From positions 4,712,001 to 4,776,000 of the forward strand of contig NZ_CP032869.1 of assembly GCF_003576455.2 (NCBI RefSeq): a stretch of DNA of 64,000 nt. Direction: 5' to 3'. Positions within the stretch are counted from its first letter, which is position 1. Each line of letters starts with the position of its first letter. Source of the stretch: Mucilaginibacter celer (lineage in GTDB: Bacteria; Bacteroidota; Bacteroidia; Sphingobacteriales; Sphingobacteriaceae). The notes under the pieces are model-generated. The model saw nothing but the letters and a program-made list of their open reading frames with translations. It was not told the DNA's origin and ran no database searches. This document shows, one piece after another, positions 7,817 to 16,037 of this stretch. The translations under genes were made by a program, and so were the position numbers.

Positions 7817-10300
7817 TTATCCGTTGCCGCCGCTATTGCTTTTGCCGCCGCCTTTGGTATCGTCATTATTAATACCGCGCTGGTTCTTTTTAATCTCGCC
7901 GTTCAGCTTGCCGAATTTAAAGTTTACCCTAACGGCAAAGTTGCGGTAGCGGTTATGGTATAACGATTCCTGGTCAAAATCAACCGTGTTGGTGGTCGAC
8001 CGGAAAGTGCGGTATTTGCTGTACGGGTTGTTGGCCACTGCCGATATGGTGAGCTTTTTATTCAGGAACTCTTTAGATAACACATACGAGTTAAAAATAA
8101 AATTGCTCGATTTGCCTTGCAGCGTAACATCGCCACTAAAGAAACCCGCATCCAAACCAAGGCGGTAACCACCATCAAACTTGTAGCCGATGTTGGCGAA
8201 GGCATTGCCTGTATAACCATCGTTTTTGTAAAAGCTGCCGTTGTAAGTTCCTTTTAGCCAGATGTGCGAAACCTGCCCGTTGATATTAACGGTAAGTTTT
8301 TTGGTAATGGAATAATTAGTATTGAGGTTTAAACCCAAACTGCGGTTACTGCCTAAGTTTTGATAAGTTGTAAAAGTAACGGTATCAATAAGGCTGGTTA
8401 CATTCTGGATGGCATTATTTGAAAAAGCATAGCTTAAACCAACATTGATTGATCCTTTCGAAAAATTGCTGTAGTTCAGCTCAAAGGTATTGTTAAGCTC
8501 AGGTTTTAAATCGGGGTTACCGGTGCTGATAAATTTAGGGTTCGATTTGTCGATAAAAGGGTTTAACTGGTAAATACCCGGCCTTTGGATCCGTTGGGTA
8601 AAGCCCAAGCTAAGGCTGCTGCTTTTCAGCGAGCGCTGGATAGATACCGAGGGAATCAGGTTATTATAGCTTTTATCAAGCGGCGTACCGGTAAATACCG
8701 CGTTAACCTGGGTATGCTCCAAACGTAAGCCGGCCTTTCCTGTCCATTTTTCAAATTTTAACTGGTACGAGTTGTATGCGCTATATACATCCTGGTGATA
8801 ATCAAAAGCACCTGTTTGGCCACTGTTTATATTGTAAACGGCATTAGGGCTTGTATTCAGGGAATCTTTAGCGTCTTTATCCTGGCGGCTGTAATCGCTG
8901 AAATTATTACGGAGGATAACCTTAGCGCCGGCCTCAATGCTGATCTTTTTTACAGGGTAGGCGTAATCCAGCTGAAAGGTATGTTCTTTATTACCGGCGT
9001 TGTTGTATTGCCTGAAATCAGGTTGGTTTGCGCTGTAATAGTTGGTTCTTTCATTAAACTGATTATCCGTAAAGTTTTTGCTTGGCCCATAGCTGTATTT
9101 GTACGATAGGGTAAGCAACTCATCTTTATGCCCTTTAAAGCCTAACTGGTAATTGATTGATGCATCCAGGCCCTGATCATGATTATAACCTGAGTTTGTT
9201 AAATGGTAACCTTGTGTAATTGCGCCCGAGGCATCACGCTGAACCGAACGCTGGCTGCCACTTTGGTCAAACTCGCCATGAAAAGCCTCGAAAGAGCCCG
9301 TTAACAAATTCAAGCTGTCAATTTCATAGCTTAACTCGGCATTGCCATAACGGTATCTGCCGCCAAAGGTATTATCTCCGGTTTGCACCAGTGTTGAGCG
9401 TACATTTTTGGTATTGGGCTCAAACTGGGTTTGGGTATTTGAAAAACTGTTACTGTTTTGGTTTTGCTTACCAAAACCAGCATAACCCGAAATACCAAAT
9501 TTACCCTGCTTGGCAGTAATATTAAGGTTATAGCCCGCCCCCCAAACTGTGTTATACCGGGAATTAACGCTGCCATTAAAGCCCTGGTCGGCATTTTTTT
9601 TAGTGATGATATTGATGATACCGGCCAACCCCTCAGCATCGTATTTTGCAGGCGGCGTGGTGATCACCTCAATTTTTTCGATATTGGTTGCAGGCATAGC
9701 TTTCAATACATCCGATGGGTTTTTAGCCATCAATGCCGATTCTTTTCCGTTTATCAGGATCTTGTATTTGCCGCTGCCTTTCAGTTTGATGTTGTCATCG
9801 CCATCAACTGCAAGTAATGGTACTTTGCGCATCATATCCAGGGCAGAGATGGCTTTACTTTCCGGGTCGGCAGTTACGTCATAGCTCAGGCGATCAACCT
9901 CCTGTTTCATTACCGGTTTTACGGCGGTAATGGTTACTTCGTTCAGTTGTTTATTTGAGGTTGATATCAGGATGCGCCCGGCATCAAAAGCATTACCGGT
10001 TAATTTTACCGGGATAACTTTGGTTGCATAACCAACCGAAGCTACAACCAGCTGGTAGGTTTTGCCTTCGGGAGCCTTCAGTTCAAAACTGCCGTCATCT
10101 TTGGCAAGGGTACTTTTTACAGGTGCTTTGGTAGCAGCATCCTGCAAAGCTACGGTGCCATACCCCAATGGCTTGTTCGCCGCCGAATCGATCACCGTTC
10201 CCTTCACCGTTATATTTTTAACAGGAGCTGCCGGTGTGGTTTGGGCCATTGCCAGGCCCGTAACAAAACAGCATAACACTGTTAGTAGAAATTGTTTCAT
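7817..10300 (-). CDS. Outer-membrane beta-barrel receptor (CarboxypepD_reg + plug + OMP_b-brl_3)
   Basis: 827 aa from the ATG at 10300, which opens a clean signal peptide (MKQFLLTVLCCFVTGLAMAQ); the ATG at 10318 would put six extra residues before it. After the signal comes a carboxypeptidase-regulatory-like beta-sandwich (about 30-115), a TonB-plug-like region with TPPAKYDAEGLAGIINIITK near 215-240, and a long barrel rich in alternating aromatic residues, typical of OMP_b-brl_3 proteins, a TonB-dependent-receptor relative. The C-terminus is a low-complexity GGGKSNSGGNG tail. The ligand is unknown; there is no SusD partner. It is a tandem paralogue of the next gene. Confidence 0.88.
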   Translation of the reverse strand: MKQFLLTVLCCFVTGLAMAQTTPAAPVKNITVKGTVIDSAANKPLGYGTVALQDAATKAPVKSTLAKDDGSFELKAPEGKTYQLVVASVGYATKVIPVKLTGNAFDAGRILISTSNKQLNEVTITAVKPVMKQEVDRLSYDVTADPESKAISALDMMRKVPLLAVDGDDNIKLKGSGKYKILINGKESALMAKNPSDVLKAMPATNIEKIEVITTPPAKYDAEGLAGIINIITKKNADQGFNGSVNSRYNTVWGAGYNLNITAKQGKFGISGYAGFGKQNQNSNSFSNTQTQFEPNTKNVRSTLVQTGDNTFGGRYRYGNAELSYEIDSLNLLTGSFEAFHGEFDQSGSQRSVQRDASGAITQGYHLTNSGYNHDQGLDASINYQLGFKGHKDELLTLSYKYSYGPSKNFTDNQFNERTNYYSANQPDFRQYNNAGNKEHTFQLDYAYPVKKISIEAGAKVILRNNFSDYSRQDKDAKDSLNTSPNAVYNINSGQTGAFDYHQDVYSAYNSYQLKFEKWTGKAGLRLEHTQVNAVFTGTPLDKSYNNLIPSVSIQRSLKSSSLSLGFTQRIQRPGIYQLNPFIDKSNPKFISTGNPDLKPELNNTFELNYSNFSKGSINVGLSYAFSNNAIQNVTSLIDTVTFTTYQNLGSNRSLGLNLNTNYSITKKLTVNINGQVSHIWLKGTYNGSFYKNDGYTGNAFANIGYKFDGGYRLGLDAGFFSGDVTLQGKSSNFIFNSYVLSKEFLNKKLTISAVANNPYSKYRTFRSTTNTVDFDQESLYHNRYRNFAVRVNFKFGKLNGEIKKNQRGINNDDTKGGGKSNSGGNG

Positions 10301-10415
10301 AATTGCGATTTTGGTCATAAGACGTGTAAGATATCCGACCGTTACAGTAAAAAATATGCGTTTAACACTTTTTAACCTAACACCTTAATACGTAACAGAA
10401 TAATTACCGCGGCTC

Positions 10416-12860
10416 TTAATTTCGGCCTCCGCTACTGGCATCATCGTTGTTAATACCACGTTGATTTTTCTTTATGCTGCTGTTAAGGCGGCCAAATTTG
10501 TAGCTCAGGCTTACGTTAATGGTTCGGTAAAAATTGTTGTTGGCGGTGTAGGTTTCAAAGCCGTCGCCTTTAGTGTAAAAGTCGAGCTTGTTGAATTTTT
10601 TAAATGGATTGTTAACGTTTAACGATAGGGTTACTTTCTCTTTAAACATTGTTTTACTTCCGCTGATGGAACTGAAGAAGAAATAATTATCCTTTCCCTG
10701 CAGCAATACATAACGGCTATCATAACCAATATTTAAACCGGCCCGGTAGCCGCCATCAAACTTGTAGCTGGTATAGGTAAAAATATGCCCCTGGTTACCG
10801 CTGTTACTAAACAGCGAACCGTTATAATAGCCTTTCAGCCAAACAAACAATAACTCGGCGTTTATATTTACGTTTAGTTTAGGGGTGATGGGGTAGTTCA
10901 CATTCAAATCAAAACCCCAGTTTTTGTTTGAGCCTACATTGGCGTATGTAGTAGTGGTAACACCGGCCGAATCAACCGAGGCCAGGTTTTGTACCGTATT
11001 ATTGGCAAACGAGTAATTGGTACTGAGATTGATGGAGCCCTTGGCAAAATTGCTGTAACCCAGTTCAAAATTGTTGGTAACTGCCGCCCTCAGGTTAGGG
11101 TTGCCCACGTTACGGTATTGCGGGTTGGTTTGATCGGTATACGGGTTTAACTGGTAAATGCCCGGGCGCTGGATGCGTTGCGTAAAGCCCAATGTAAGGC
11201 TGCTGCTTTTCAGGCTGCGCTGTACCGATACCGAGGGCACAAAATTATCATAATCCTGGTTAACGGTTGGCTTGCCTACCGCGAAGTTGGCATCAACCGT
11301 GGTATGCTCCAAACGCATGCCGCCTTTAAATGCCCATTTGCTTAGCTTAACCGAGTAAGAATTGTATACGCCATAAATGTTTTGTTTATAGGTAAAATTG
11401 TTAACCTGGGCAGTATCAGCATGGTATTCATTATCCACATCGCTTTTTACATCGGTGTTGAACTGGCTGTAGTTGTTACGCAGCGTAACCTTACCACCCG
11501 CCTCAACCGTAAGGATTTTGGATGGCTGAATATAATCTAACTGGAAAGCGTGCTGTTTTGAACCCGATCTGTTATACTGCCTGTAATCGGCCGGGCTGCC
11601 GGTACCGATGGTATCATTCCCTTTGGTAGCCCCGTTATTTTGGATATTGTTGTTGTAATTGTATTTGTACGATATGGTAAGCAGCTGCTCTTTGTTTTTC
11701 TTAAAACCTAACTGGTAATTCAACCCCACGTCCGATCCGTTGAAATCCCCATCGCCACTATTAAACAGGCGGTAAAATTGTTTGATGTTGTTCAGGTTAT
11801 CCCTGAAGGTAGTTACCTGGTTATTTTCCTGGTTGCTTTTACCGTTGTAAAAATCAAACATACCGGTAAGCAGGTTCAGGGTATCTATCTCAAAACTCAG
11901 CTCGCCGCTGCCGTACGAGTTTTTGCCACTGTTGCCCCTCATCCCTGTTTGGCTGAGCGATGATGCAGGGCTATCAAAAGTGGTCATGTTTTCATACGCC
12001 GACGAGCGCATCGGCCTGTAGTTATAACCGGCATAACCGCTAAAACCAAATTTGCCCTGCTTTACGGTTAAGTTTACATTGGCACGTTCGCCGTATACGC
12101 TGTTGTAGCCGGTATTAAGGCTCACGTTATAACCCTGGTCGGCATTTTTTTTGGTGATGATGTTGATGATCCCGGCCAGGCCTTCGGCATCATATTTTGC
12201 GGGCGGCGTGGTAATCACTTCTATCTTTTCGATATTGGCCGCAGGCATCGATTTCAGTACATCCGATGGATTTTTAGCCATCATGGCCGATTCTTTACCA
12301 TTAATAAGGATCTTATAATTATCATTTCCACGCAGCTTGATCGCATCATTGCCATCAACAGATAATAAAGGCACCTTACGGATCATATCCAGTGCGGTGA
12401 TTGATTTACTTTCCGGGTCGGCGGTTACATCGTAGCTCAGGCGGTCAACCTCCTGCTTCATTACCGGGCGCACGGCGGTTACGGTAACTTCTTTTAGCTG
12501 CTTGCTTGATGGTGAAAGCAGGATGCGGCCTGCGTTAAATGTATTGCCGGTTAGTTTTACGGGAATAGTTTTAGTGGCATAACCTATAAATACAGCTACC
12601 AGCTGGTACGTTTTGCCTTCGGGGGCTTTCAGTTCAAAGCTGCCGTCGTCTTTAGCCAATGTGCTTTTTACAGGGGTTTTGGTAGCGGCATCCTGCAAAG
12701 CCACGGTAACATAACCCATCGGTTTATTTACAGCCGAATCAATAATAATTCCTTTTACAGTAATGTTGGCAACAGCCGGAGCAGCAGCAGCAGTTTTGGT
12801 TTGTGCGTAGATGATTGTAGTAAAGTAACAGCAAAGTACCGTTAGCAGGATTTGTTTCAT
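10416..12860 (-). CDS. Outer-membrane beta-barrel receptor, tandem paralogue
   Basis: 814 aa with the same order of parts as the preceding receptor: signal peptide (MKQILLTVLCCYFTTIIYAQ), carboxypeptidase-regulatory-like domain, plug with TPPAKYDAEGLAGIINIITK, barrel, and a near-identical end KNQRGINNDD. The first 240 residues and the GFTQRIQRPGIYQLNP strand are nearly identical to the paralogue, whereas the extracellular-loop parts of the barrel differ strongly. That pattern fits duplication followed by loop diversification for a new ligand or phage avoidance. The start codon is fixed by the signal peptide. Confidence 0.88.
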   Translation of the reverse strand: MKQILLTVLCCYFTTIIYAQTKTAAAAPAVANITVKGIIIDSAVNKPMGYVTVALQDAATKTPVKSTLAKDDGSFELKAPEGKTYQLVAVFIGYATKTIPVKLTGNTFNAGRILLSPSSKQLKEVTVTAVRPVMKQEVDRLSYDVTADPESKSITALDMIRKVPLLSVDGNDAIKLRGNDNYKILINGKESAMMAKNPSDVLKSMPAANIEKIEVITTPPAKYDAEGLAGIINIITKKNADQGYNVSLNTGYNSVYGERANVNLTVKQGKFGFSGYAGYNYRPMRSSAYENMTTFDSPASSLSQTGMRGNSGKNSYGSGELSFEIDTLNLLTGMFDFYNGKSNQENNQVTTFRDNLNNIKQFYRLFNSGDGDFNGSDVGLNYQLGFKKNKEQLLTISYKYNYNNNIQNNGATKGNDTIGTGSPADYRQYNRSGSKQHAFQLDYIQPSKILTVEAGGKVTLRNNYSQFNTDVKSDVDNEYHADTAQVNNFTYKQNIYGVYNSYSVKLSKWAFKGGMRLEHTTVDANFAVGKPTVNQDYDNFVPSVSVQRSLKSSSLTLGFTQRIQRPGIYQLNPYTDQTNPQYRNVGNPNLRAAVTNNFELGYSNFAKGSINLSTNYSFANNTVQNLASVDSAGVTTTTYANVGSNKNWGFDLNVNYPITPKLNVNINAELLFVWLKGYYNGSLFSNSGNQGHIFTYTSYKFDGGYRAGLNIGYDSRYVLLQGKDNYFFFSSISGSKTMFKEKVTLSLNVNNPFKKFNKLDFYTKGDGFETYTANNNFYRTINVSLSYKFGRLNSSIKKNQRGINNDDASSGGRN

Positions 12861-12964
12861 AAGGTGTATTTAGGTTTACAAGACGTAAGAACGCGTATCA
12901 CGTTACAACGTGAATCACGATTTGAACGGCATTTTAACTAAAATATTAGTTTGTAACAGTGATG

Positions 12965-13525
12965 TTACTTATTGAACCGGGTCATGGTTAATTCGGTGCC
13001 GATGGTTACAAAACTTTTCACCATCTCGATGGAGCGGTCGATCAATGCGGGAAGTTCGGGCAGTTCATCTTTATCAAATTTGCTCAGCACAAAATCAACC
13101 TGGCGGCCTTTGGGATAATTATCGCCAATACCAAAACGGAGGCGGGCGTAATTGCTATGGCCTAAAGTAGCTTCGATATTTTTAAGGCCGTTATGGCCGG
13201 CGGCACTGCCTTTGGGTTTTAAACGCAGGGTGCCTAAAGGCAGGGCCAGGTCATCAACAATAACCAACACATTTTCTATCGGAATTTTCAGATCCTTCAT
13301 CCAGTGGTTAAGCGCCTTGCCGCTCAGGTTCATGTAGGTGGTAGGTTTAACCAGGCACAGGGTACGGCCTTTGTGCGATACTTCGGTGTAATAAGCCAAC
13401 CGCGAATTTTGAAACCGCGTTCCCTCCTGCTTAGCCAGTTCATCCAACACCATAAAACCGATATTATGCCTGGTATCGGCATACTCCGGACCAATATTTC
13501 CTAAACCTACAATTAGATATTTCAT
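12965..13525 (-). CDS. pth: Peptidyl-tRNA hydrolase
   Basis: 186 aa from the ATG at 13525 (MKYLIVGLGNIGPEY). A longer frame extends into the repeat composite at 13526 and is not credible. Active-site residues are in the expected places: Asn10, His20 (TRHNIGF), Asn66 (TTYMNLSG), Asp91/Asp92 and Asn112 (GHNGL). The enzyme cleaves peptidyl-tRNA released from stalled ribosomes and is essential. The pairing with the L25/Ctc gene immediately upstream is common in bacteria and supports the call, although here a repeat composite separates them. Confidence 0.96.
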   Translation of the reverse strand: MKYLIVGLGNIGPEYADTRHNIGFMVLDELAKQEGTRFQNSRLAYYTEVSHKGRTLCLVKPTTYMNLSGKALNHWMKDLKIPIENVLVIVDDLALPLGTLRLKPKGSAAGHNGLKNIEATLGHSNYARLRFGIGDNYPKGRQVDFVLSKFDKDELPELPALIDRSIEMVKSFVTIGTELTMTRFNK

Positions 13526-13580
13526 GCCCCCTGGCCCCCTAAAGGGGGAAGTTAATAAAGCATCTAAAGCTGACAACAAC

Positions 13581-13662
13581 CGTCATTGCGAGGAACGAAG
13601 CAATCGCGGACTATACAGGGCGGACCTGCTTATGTGCGATTGCTTCGTTCCTCGCAATGACG
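13581..13662. repeat. CGTCATTGCGAGG palindromic element, copy 1
   Basis: Ends are inverted copies of CGTCATTGCGAGGaACGAAGC...ATCGC, with a centre of about 28 bp containing GGACTATACAGGGCGGA. Seven related elements occur in the window. No internal ORF; MITE/REP-like. Confidence 0.85.
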
Positions 13663-13738
13663 TGTCGGTTATCCTTTCAGACGTTTGTGAGTGATCAATT
13701 TTAAATTTTATGCGAAGATATTATTTATTACCCAAACA

Positions 13739-13773
13739 AAAACAGCGATAGAGTAACCTCTACCGCTGTTTTT
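13739..13773 (-). terminator. Rho-independent terminator of rplY
   Basis: Stem AACAGCGGTAGAG / CTCTATCGCTGTT read on the minus strand, followed by a T-run. It lies 41 nt past the L25 stop codon. Confidence 0.8.
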
Positions 13774-13813
13774 AATTTCAGCTTTTCCTCCCCTTTTAGG
13801 GGCAGAGGGGCAA

Positions 13814-14398
13814 TTATTTTTTGCCCTGAGCCGCTTCCTGCTCTGCCTGACGTAATGCACGTGAGGTAGTTACAGAAACAATAGTGTCTTCTTTAGCGTT
13901 GGTGATAGTTAAGTTATCTAATTTAATATCAGATACTTTAACTGATTTACCTACTTCTAACGATTCGATGCTTACTTCGATAGCATCAAGGTGATCTTTC
14001 GGAAGCGCTTTGATACGCAGTTTCCTTAATTTTTGTACCAGTTTACCACCTACTTTAACACCTGGCGAAGTACCGGTTAATTTAACAGGGATCTCGATGG
14101 CGATAGGTTTTTTCTCGTCTAACAATAAAAAGTCAACGTGAGTGATTTTTTCAGTTAGTGGGTGGAACTGGATGTCCTGGATGATAGCTTGTGATTTAAC
14201 ACCGGCAATTTCCAGATCGATGAAATGAACAACCGGAGTGTAAACTACGGCTCTCAAATCAGCTGCGGACACCGAAAAGTGGGTTTGGGTTGGCCCACCG
14301 TAAAGAACTGCAGGCACCTGGCCATTGTAACGCAGCTCTTTCGCGTCTCTTTTCCCTACGTTCTCTCTTAGAGAACCGCTAATAGCAATTGATTTCAT
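13814..14398 (-). CDS. rplY: 50S ribosomal protein L25/general stress protein Ctc
   Basis: 194 aa, the long CTC form rather than the 95-aa E. coli form. The N-terminal domain begins MKSIAISGSLRENVGKRDAKELRYNGQVPAVLYGG and binds 5S rRNA; the C-terminal beta domain (about 95-185) ends in a short lysine tail. It lies between prs and pth, a gene order seen widely in bacteria. The coding strand is GC-poorer and uses preferred codons, consistent with high expression. Confidence 0.96.
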   Translation of the reverse strand: MKSIAISGSLRENVGKRDAKELRYNGQVPAVLYGGPTQTHFSVSAADLRAVVYTPVVHFIDLEIAGVKSQAIIQDIQFHPLTEKITHVDFLLLDEKKPIAIEIPVKLTGTSPGVKVGGKLVQKLRKLRIKALPKDHLDAIEVSIESLEVGKSVKVSDIKLDNLTITNAKEDTIVSVTTSRALRQAEQEAAQGKK

Positions 14399-14414
14399 TT
14401 TTTATCTATTTATT

Positions 14415-14636
14415 TTATTTAGTTCATGGTTCATAGATCATTGTTCATGGTCTACTTGCCACAAGGCCTTTTTAGTTCATGGTTCATAGATCATTGTTCA
14501 TGACCTATTTCCCCATTAATTTATTCTTCTTTTATTCTCATGATAAATGCTCACTATGATCTATGAACTATCAACCATGAACTTCTTTCACGATAGATAA
14601 TTACTATGAACCATCAACCATGATCTATGAACTTCA
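14415..14636. repeat. Spacer built from TTCATGGTTCATAGATCATTG words in both orientations
   Basis: The word GTTCATGGTTCATAGATCATT appears twice directly (about 14421 and 14475), then in inverted form ATGATCTATGAACTATCAACC and again near 14605-14636. The transcript would fold into a long imperfect hairpin. It has no ORF and lies between prs and rplY. Confidence 0.75.
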
Positions 14637-14638
14637 AA

Positions 14639-15583
14639 TTAATCCACCTTAAACAAAGTACTGATCGAACCATGCTCGTTCACATTGCCAATGGCTTTTG
14701 CAAACAGCTCGGCAGTTGAAAGCACCCTTATTTTTGAGCTTTGCTGCTTAAGCGGGATGGTATCTGTCACTATCAACTCAGTTAAAGCCGAGTTTTCGAT
14801 AGTTTCGTACGCTTTGCCTGATAGTACCGGGTGGGTACAAACCGCGCGTACGCTGCGTGCACCACGCTCCATGATCAGGCCGGCGGCTTTTGCAAGGGTA
14901 CCGGCAGTATCGCAGATATCATCTATCAGCACAATATCCTGGTTGGTTACATCACCTATCAGGGTCATGGCTTCAATTTCGTTGGCGCGTTTACGGCGTT
15001 TATCGCAAATTACAACCTCGGCATTAAAAAACTTGGCAAAGTTACGGGCCCTGTATGATCCGCCCATATCAGGCGAAGCGATAGTAAGATGTTCTAAACC
15101 AAGGCTCTTGATATAAGGCACAAAAATGATGGATGCATCAAGGTGATCAACCGGAACATCAAAAAATCCCTGAATTTGCGCTGCGTGCAAATCCATGGTC
15201 ATGATGCGGTTAATACCCGCTGCAACCAACAGGTTGGCTACCAGTTTGGCACCGATGGCCACACGTGGCTTATCCTTCCTGTCCTGCCTGGCCAAACCAA
15301 AATACGGGATAACGGCATTTACATAATGGGCAGATGCACGGCGGGCGGCATCAACCATCATCAGTAATTCCATTAAATTATCGGTAGGCTGGTGGGTTGA
15401 CTGGATCAGGAAAACATCGCATCCCCTTACCGATTCGTTAAAATGCGGCTGGTATTCACCATCGCTGAAACGCGAGATCACAACTTCACCTAATTCGCGG
15501 CCGTAAGCATCGGCAATGTGCTGCGCCAGGGCTTGCGAACCTGATCCTGCAAATAACTTAACCGGGTTAAATTGTAAGGGCAT
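14639..15583 (-). CDS. prs: Ribose-phosphate pyrophosphokinase
   Basis: 314 aa, the class I length. Visible motifs: KLFAGSGSQALAQ at the N-terminus, the RQDRKDKPR catalytic loop near residue 105, MDLHAAQIQGFF near 130, and the PRPP-binding loop VLIDDICDTAGT near 222. It makes PRPP from ribose 5-phosphate and ATP for nucleotide, histidine and NAD synthesis. It is followed by rplY and pth on the same strand. Confidence 0.97.
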   Translation of the reverse strand: MPLQFNPVKLFAGSGSQALAQHIADAYGRELGEVVISRFSDGEYQPHFNESVRGCDVFLIQSTHQPTDNLMELLMMVDAARRASAHYVNAVIPYFGLARQDRKDKPRVAIGAKLVANLLVAAGINRIMTMDLHAAQIQGFFDVPVDHLDASIIFVPYIKSLGLEHLTIASPDMGGSYRARNFAKFFNAEVVICDKRRKRANEIEAMTLIGDVTNQDIVLIDDICDTAGTLAKAAGLIMERGARSVRAVCTHPVLSGKAYETIENSALTELIVTDTIPLKQQSSKIRVLSTAELFAKAIGNVNEHGSISTLFKVD

Positions 15584-15589
15584 CTTGTT

Positions 15590-15750
15590 TGATTTTGGAT
15601 TTCGGATGTTCGATTTCGGATTGATTATTCTGCCTTATCTTTTGGATAAGGCTTCCCGCCTGCAAACCTCTTAAAACGCAATTCGGATTTCAAGTTTTTA
15701 AAACGGAATAAATCCGAAATCAAAAATTCGAAATCCGAAATCTTAAAATT
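15590..15750. repeat. Spacer built from ATTTCGGATT words in both orientations
   Basis: GATTTTGGATTTCGGATGTTCGATTTCGG on the left is answered by AAATCCGAAATC and CGAAATCCGAAATC on the right, around an inner CTTTTGGATAAGG hairpin. It separates prs from the tRNA-Gln. Same architecture, different word, as 14415-14636. Confidence 0.7.
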
Positions 15751-15751
15751 G

Positions 15752-15822
15752 TTGCCCGACCAGGATTCGAACCTAGACAAACGGTACCAAAAACCGTCGT
15801 ACTACCATTATACTATCAGGCA
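15752..15822 (-). tRNA. tRNA-Gln (anticodon TTG)
   Basis: Read on the minus strand: acceptor TGCCTGA pairs with TCGGGCA, D-arm AGTATAATGGTAGTAC, anticodon stem ACGGT/ACCGT with loop TTTTGGT giving anticodon TTG, and T-arm with GGTTCGAATCC. CCA is not encoded. 71 nt including the discriminator A. Confidence 0.95.
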
Positions 15823-15859
15823 ATCTCCTTTGGTTTGTTTTACTCTCCGAAAAGGAATG

Positions 15860-15888
15860 CAAATATAGCGCGAATATTTGAAAGTCAA
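15860..15888 (-). promoter_or_regulatory. Bacteroidota-type promoter of tRNA-Gln
   Basis: On the minus strand TTG (15888-15886), an 18-nt spacer, then TATATTTG (15867-15860), matching the TTG / TAnnTTTG consensus of the primary sigma factor. The tRNA starts about 37 nt downstream. Confidence 0.7.
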
Positions 15889-16037
15889 AACAGAATTTTA
15901 AAAAAATTCATTACCCCTTAAAACACAGCAAAATAAATTTCAAATAGCCCCCAAACCACCGCTTTTAGCATCAACATCACAATAGTTTTAGTATTTTCGG
16001 CTGCATTAATCCTGTTTTTATAGATAGTATCCTGAAC

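Larger units (their letters stand above)
13526..13812. repeat. Composite repeat with inverted CCCC-rich ends between rplY and pth
   Basis: Left end GCCCCCTGGCCCCCTAAAGG (13528 onward) and right end CCCCTTTTAGGGGCAGAGGGGC (about 13789-13810) are inverted relatives. They enclose the 82-bp CGTCATTGCGAGG element (13581-13662) and the L25 terminator. The design matches 3203-3502. Confidence 0.6.

Noticed and set aside
15752..15822. Attachment site of an integrated element at the tRNA-Gln gene
   Set aside because: No repeated tRNA 3' end or integrase was seen on either side.
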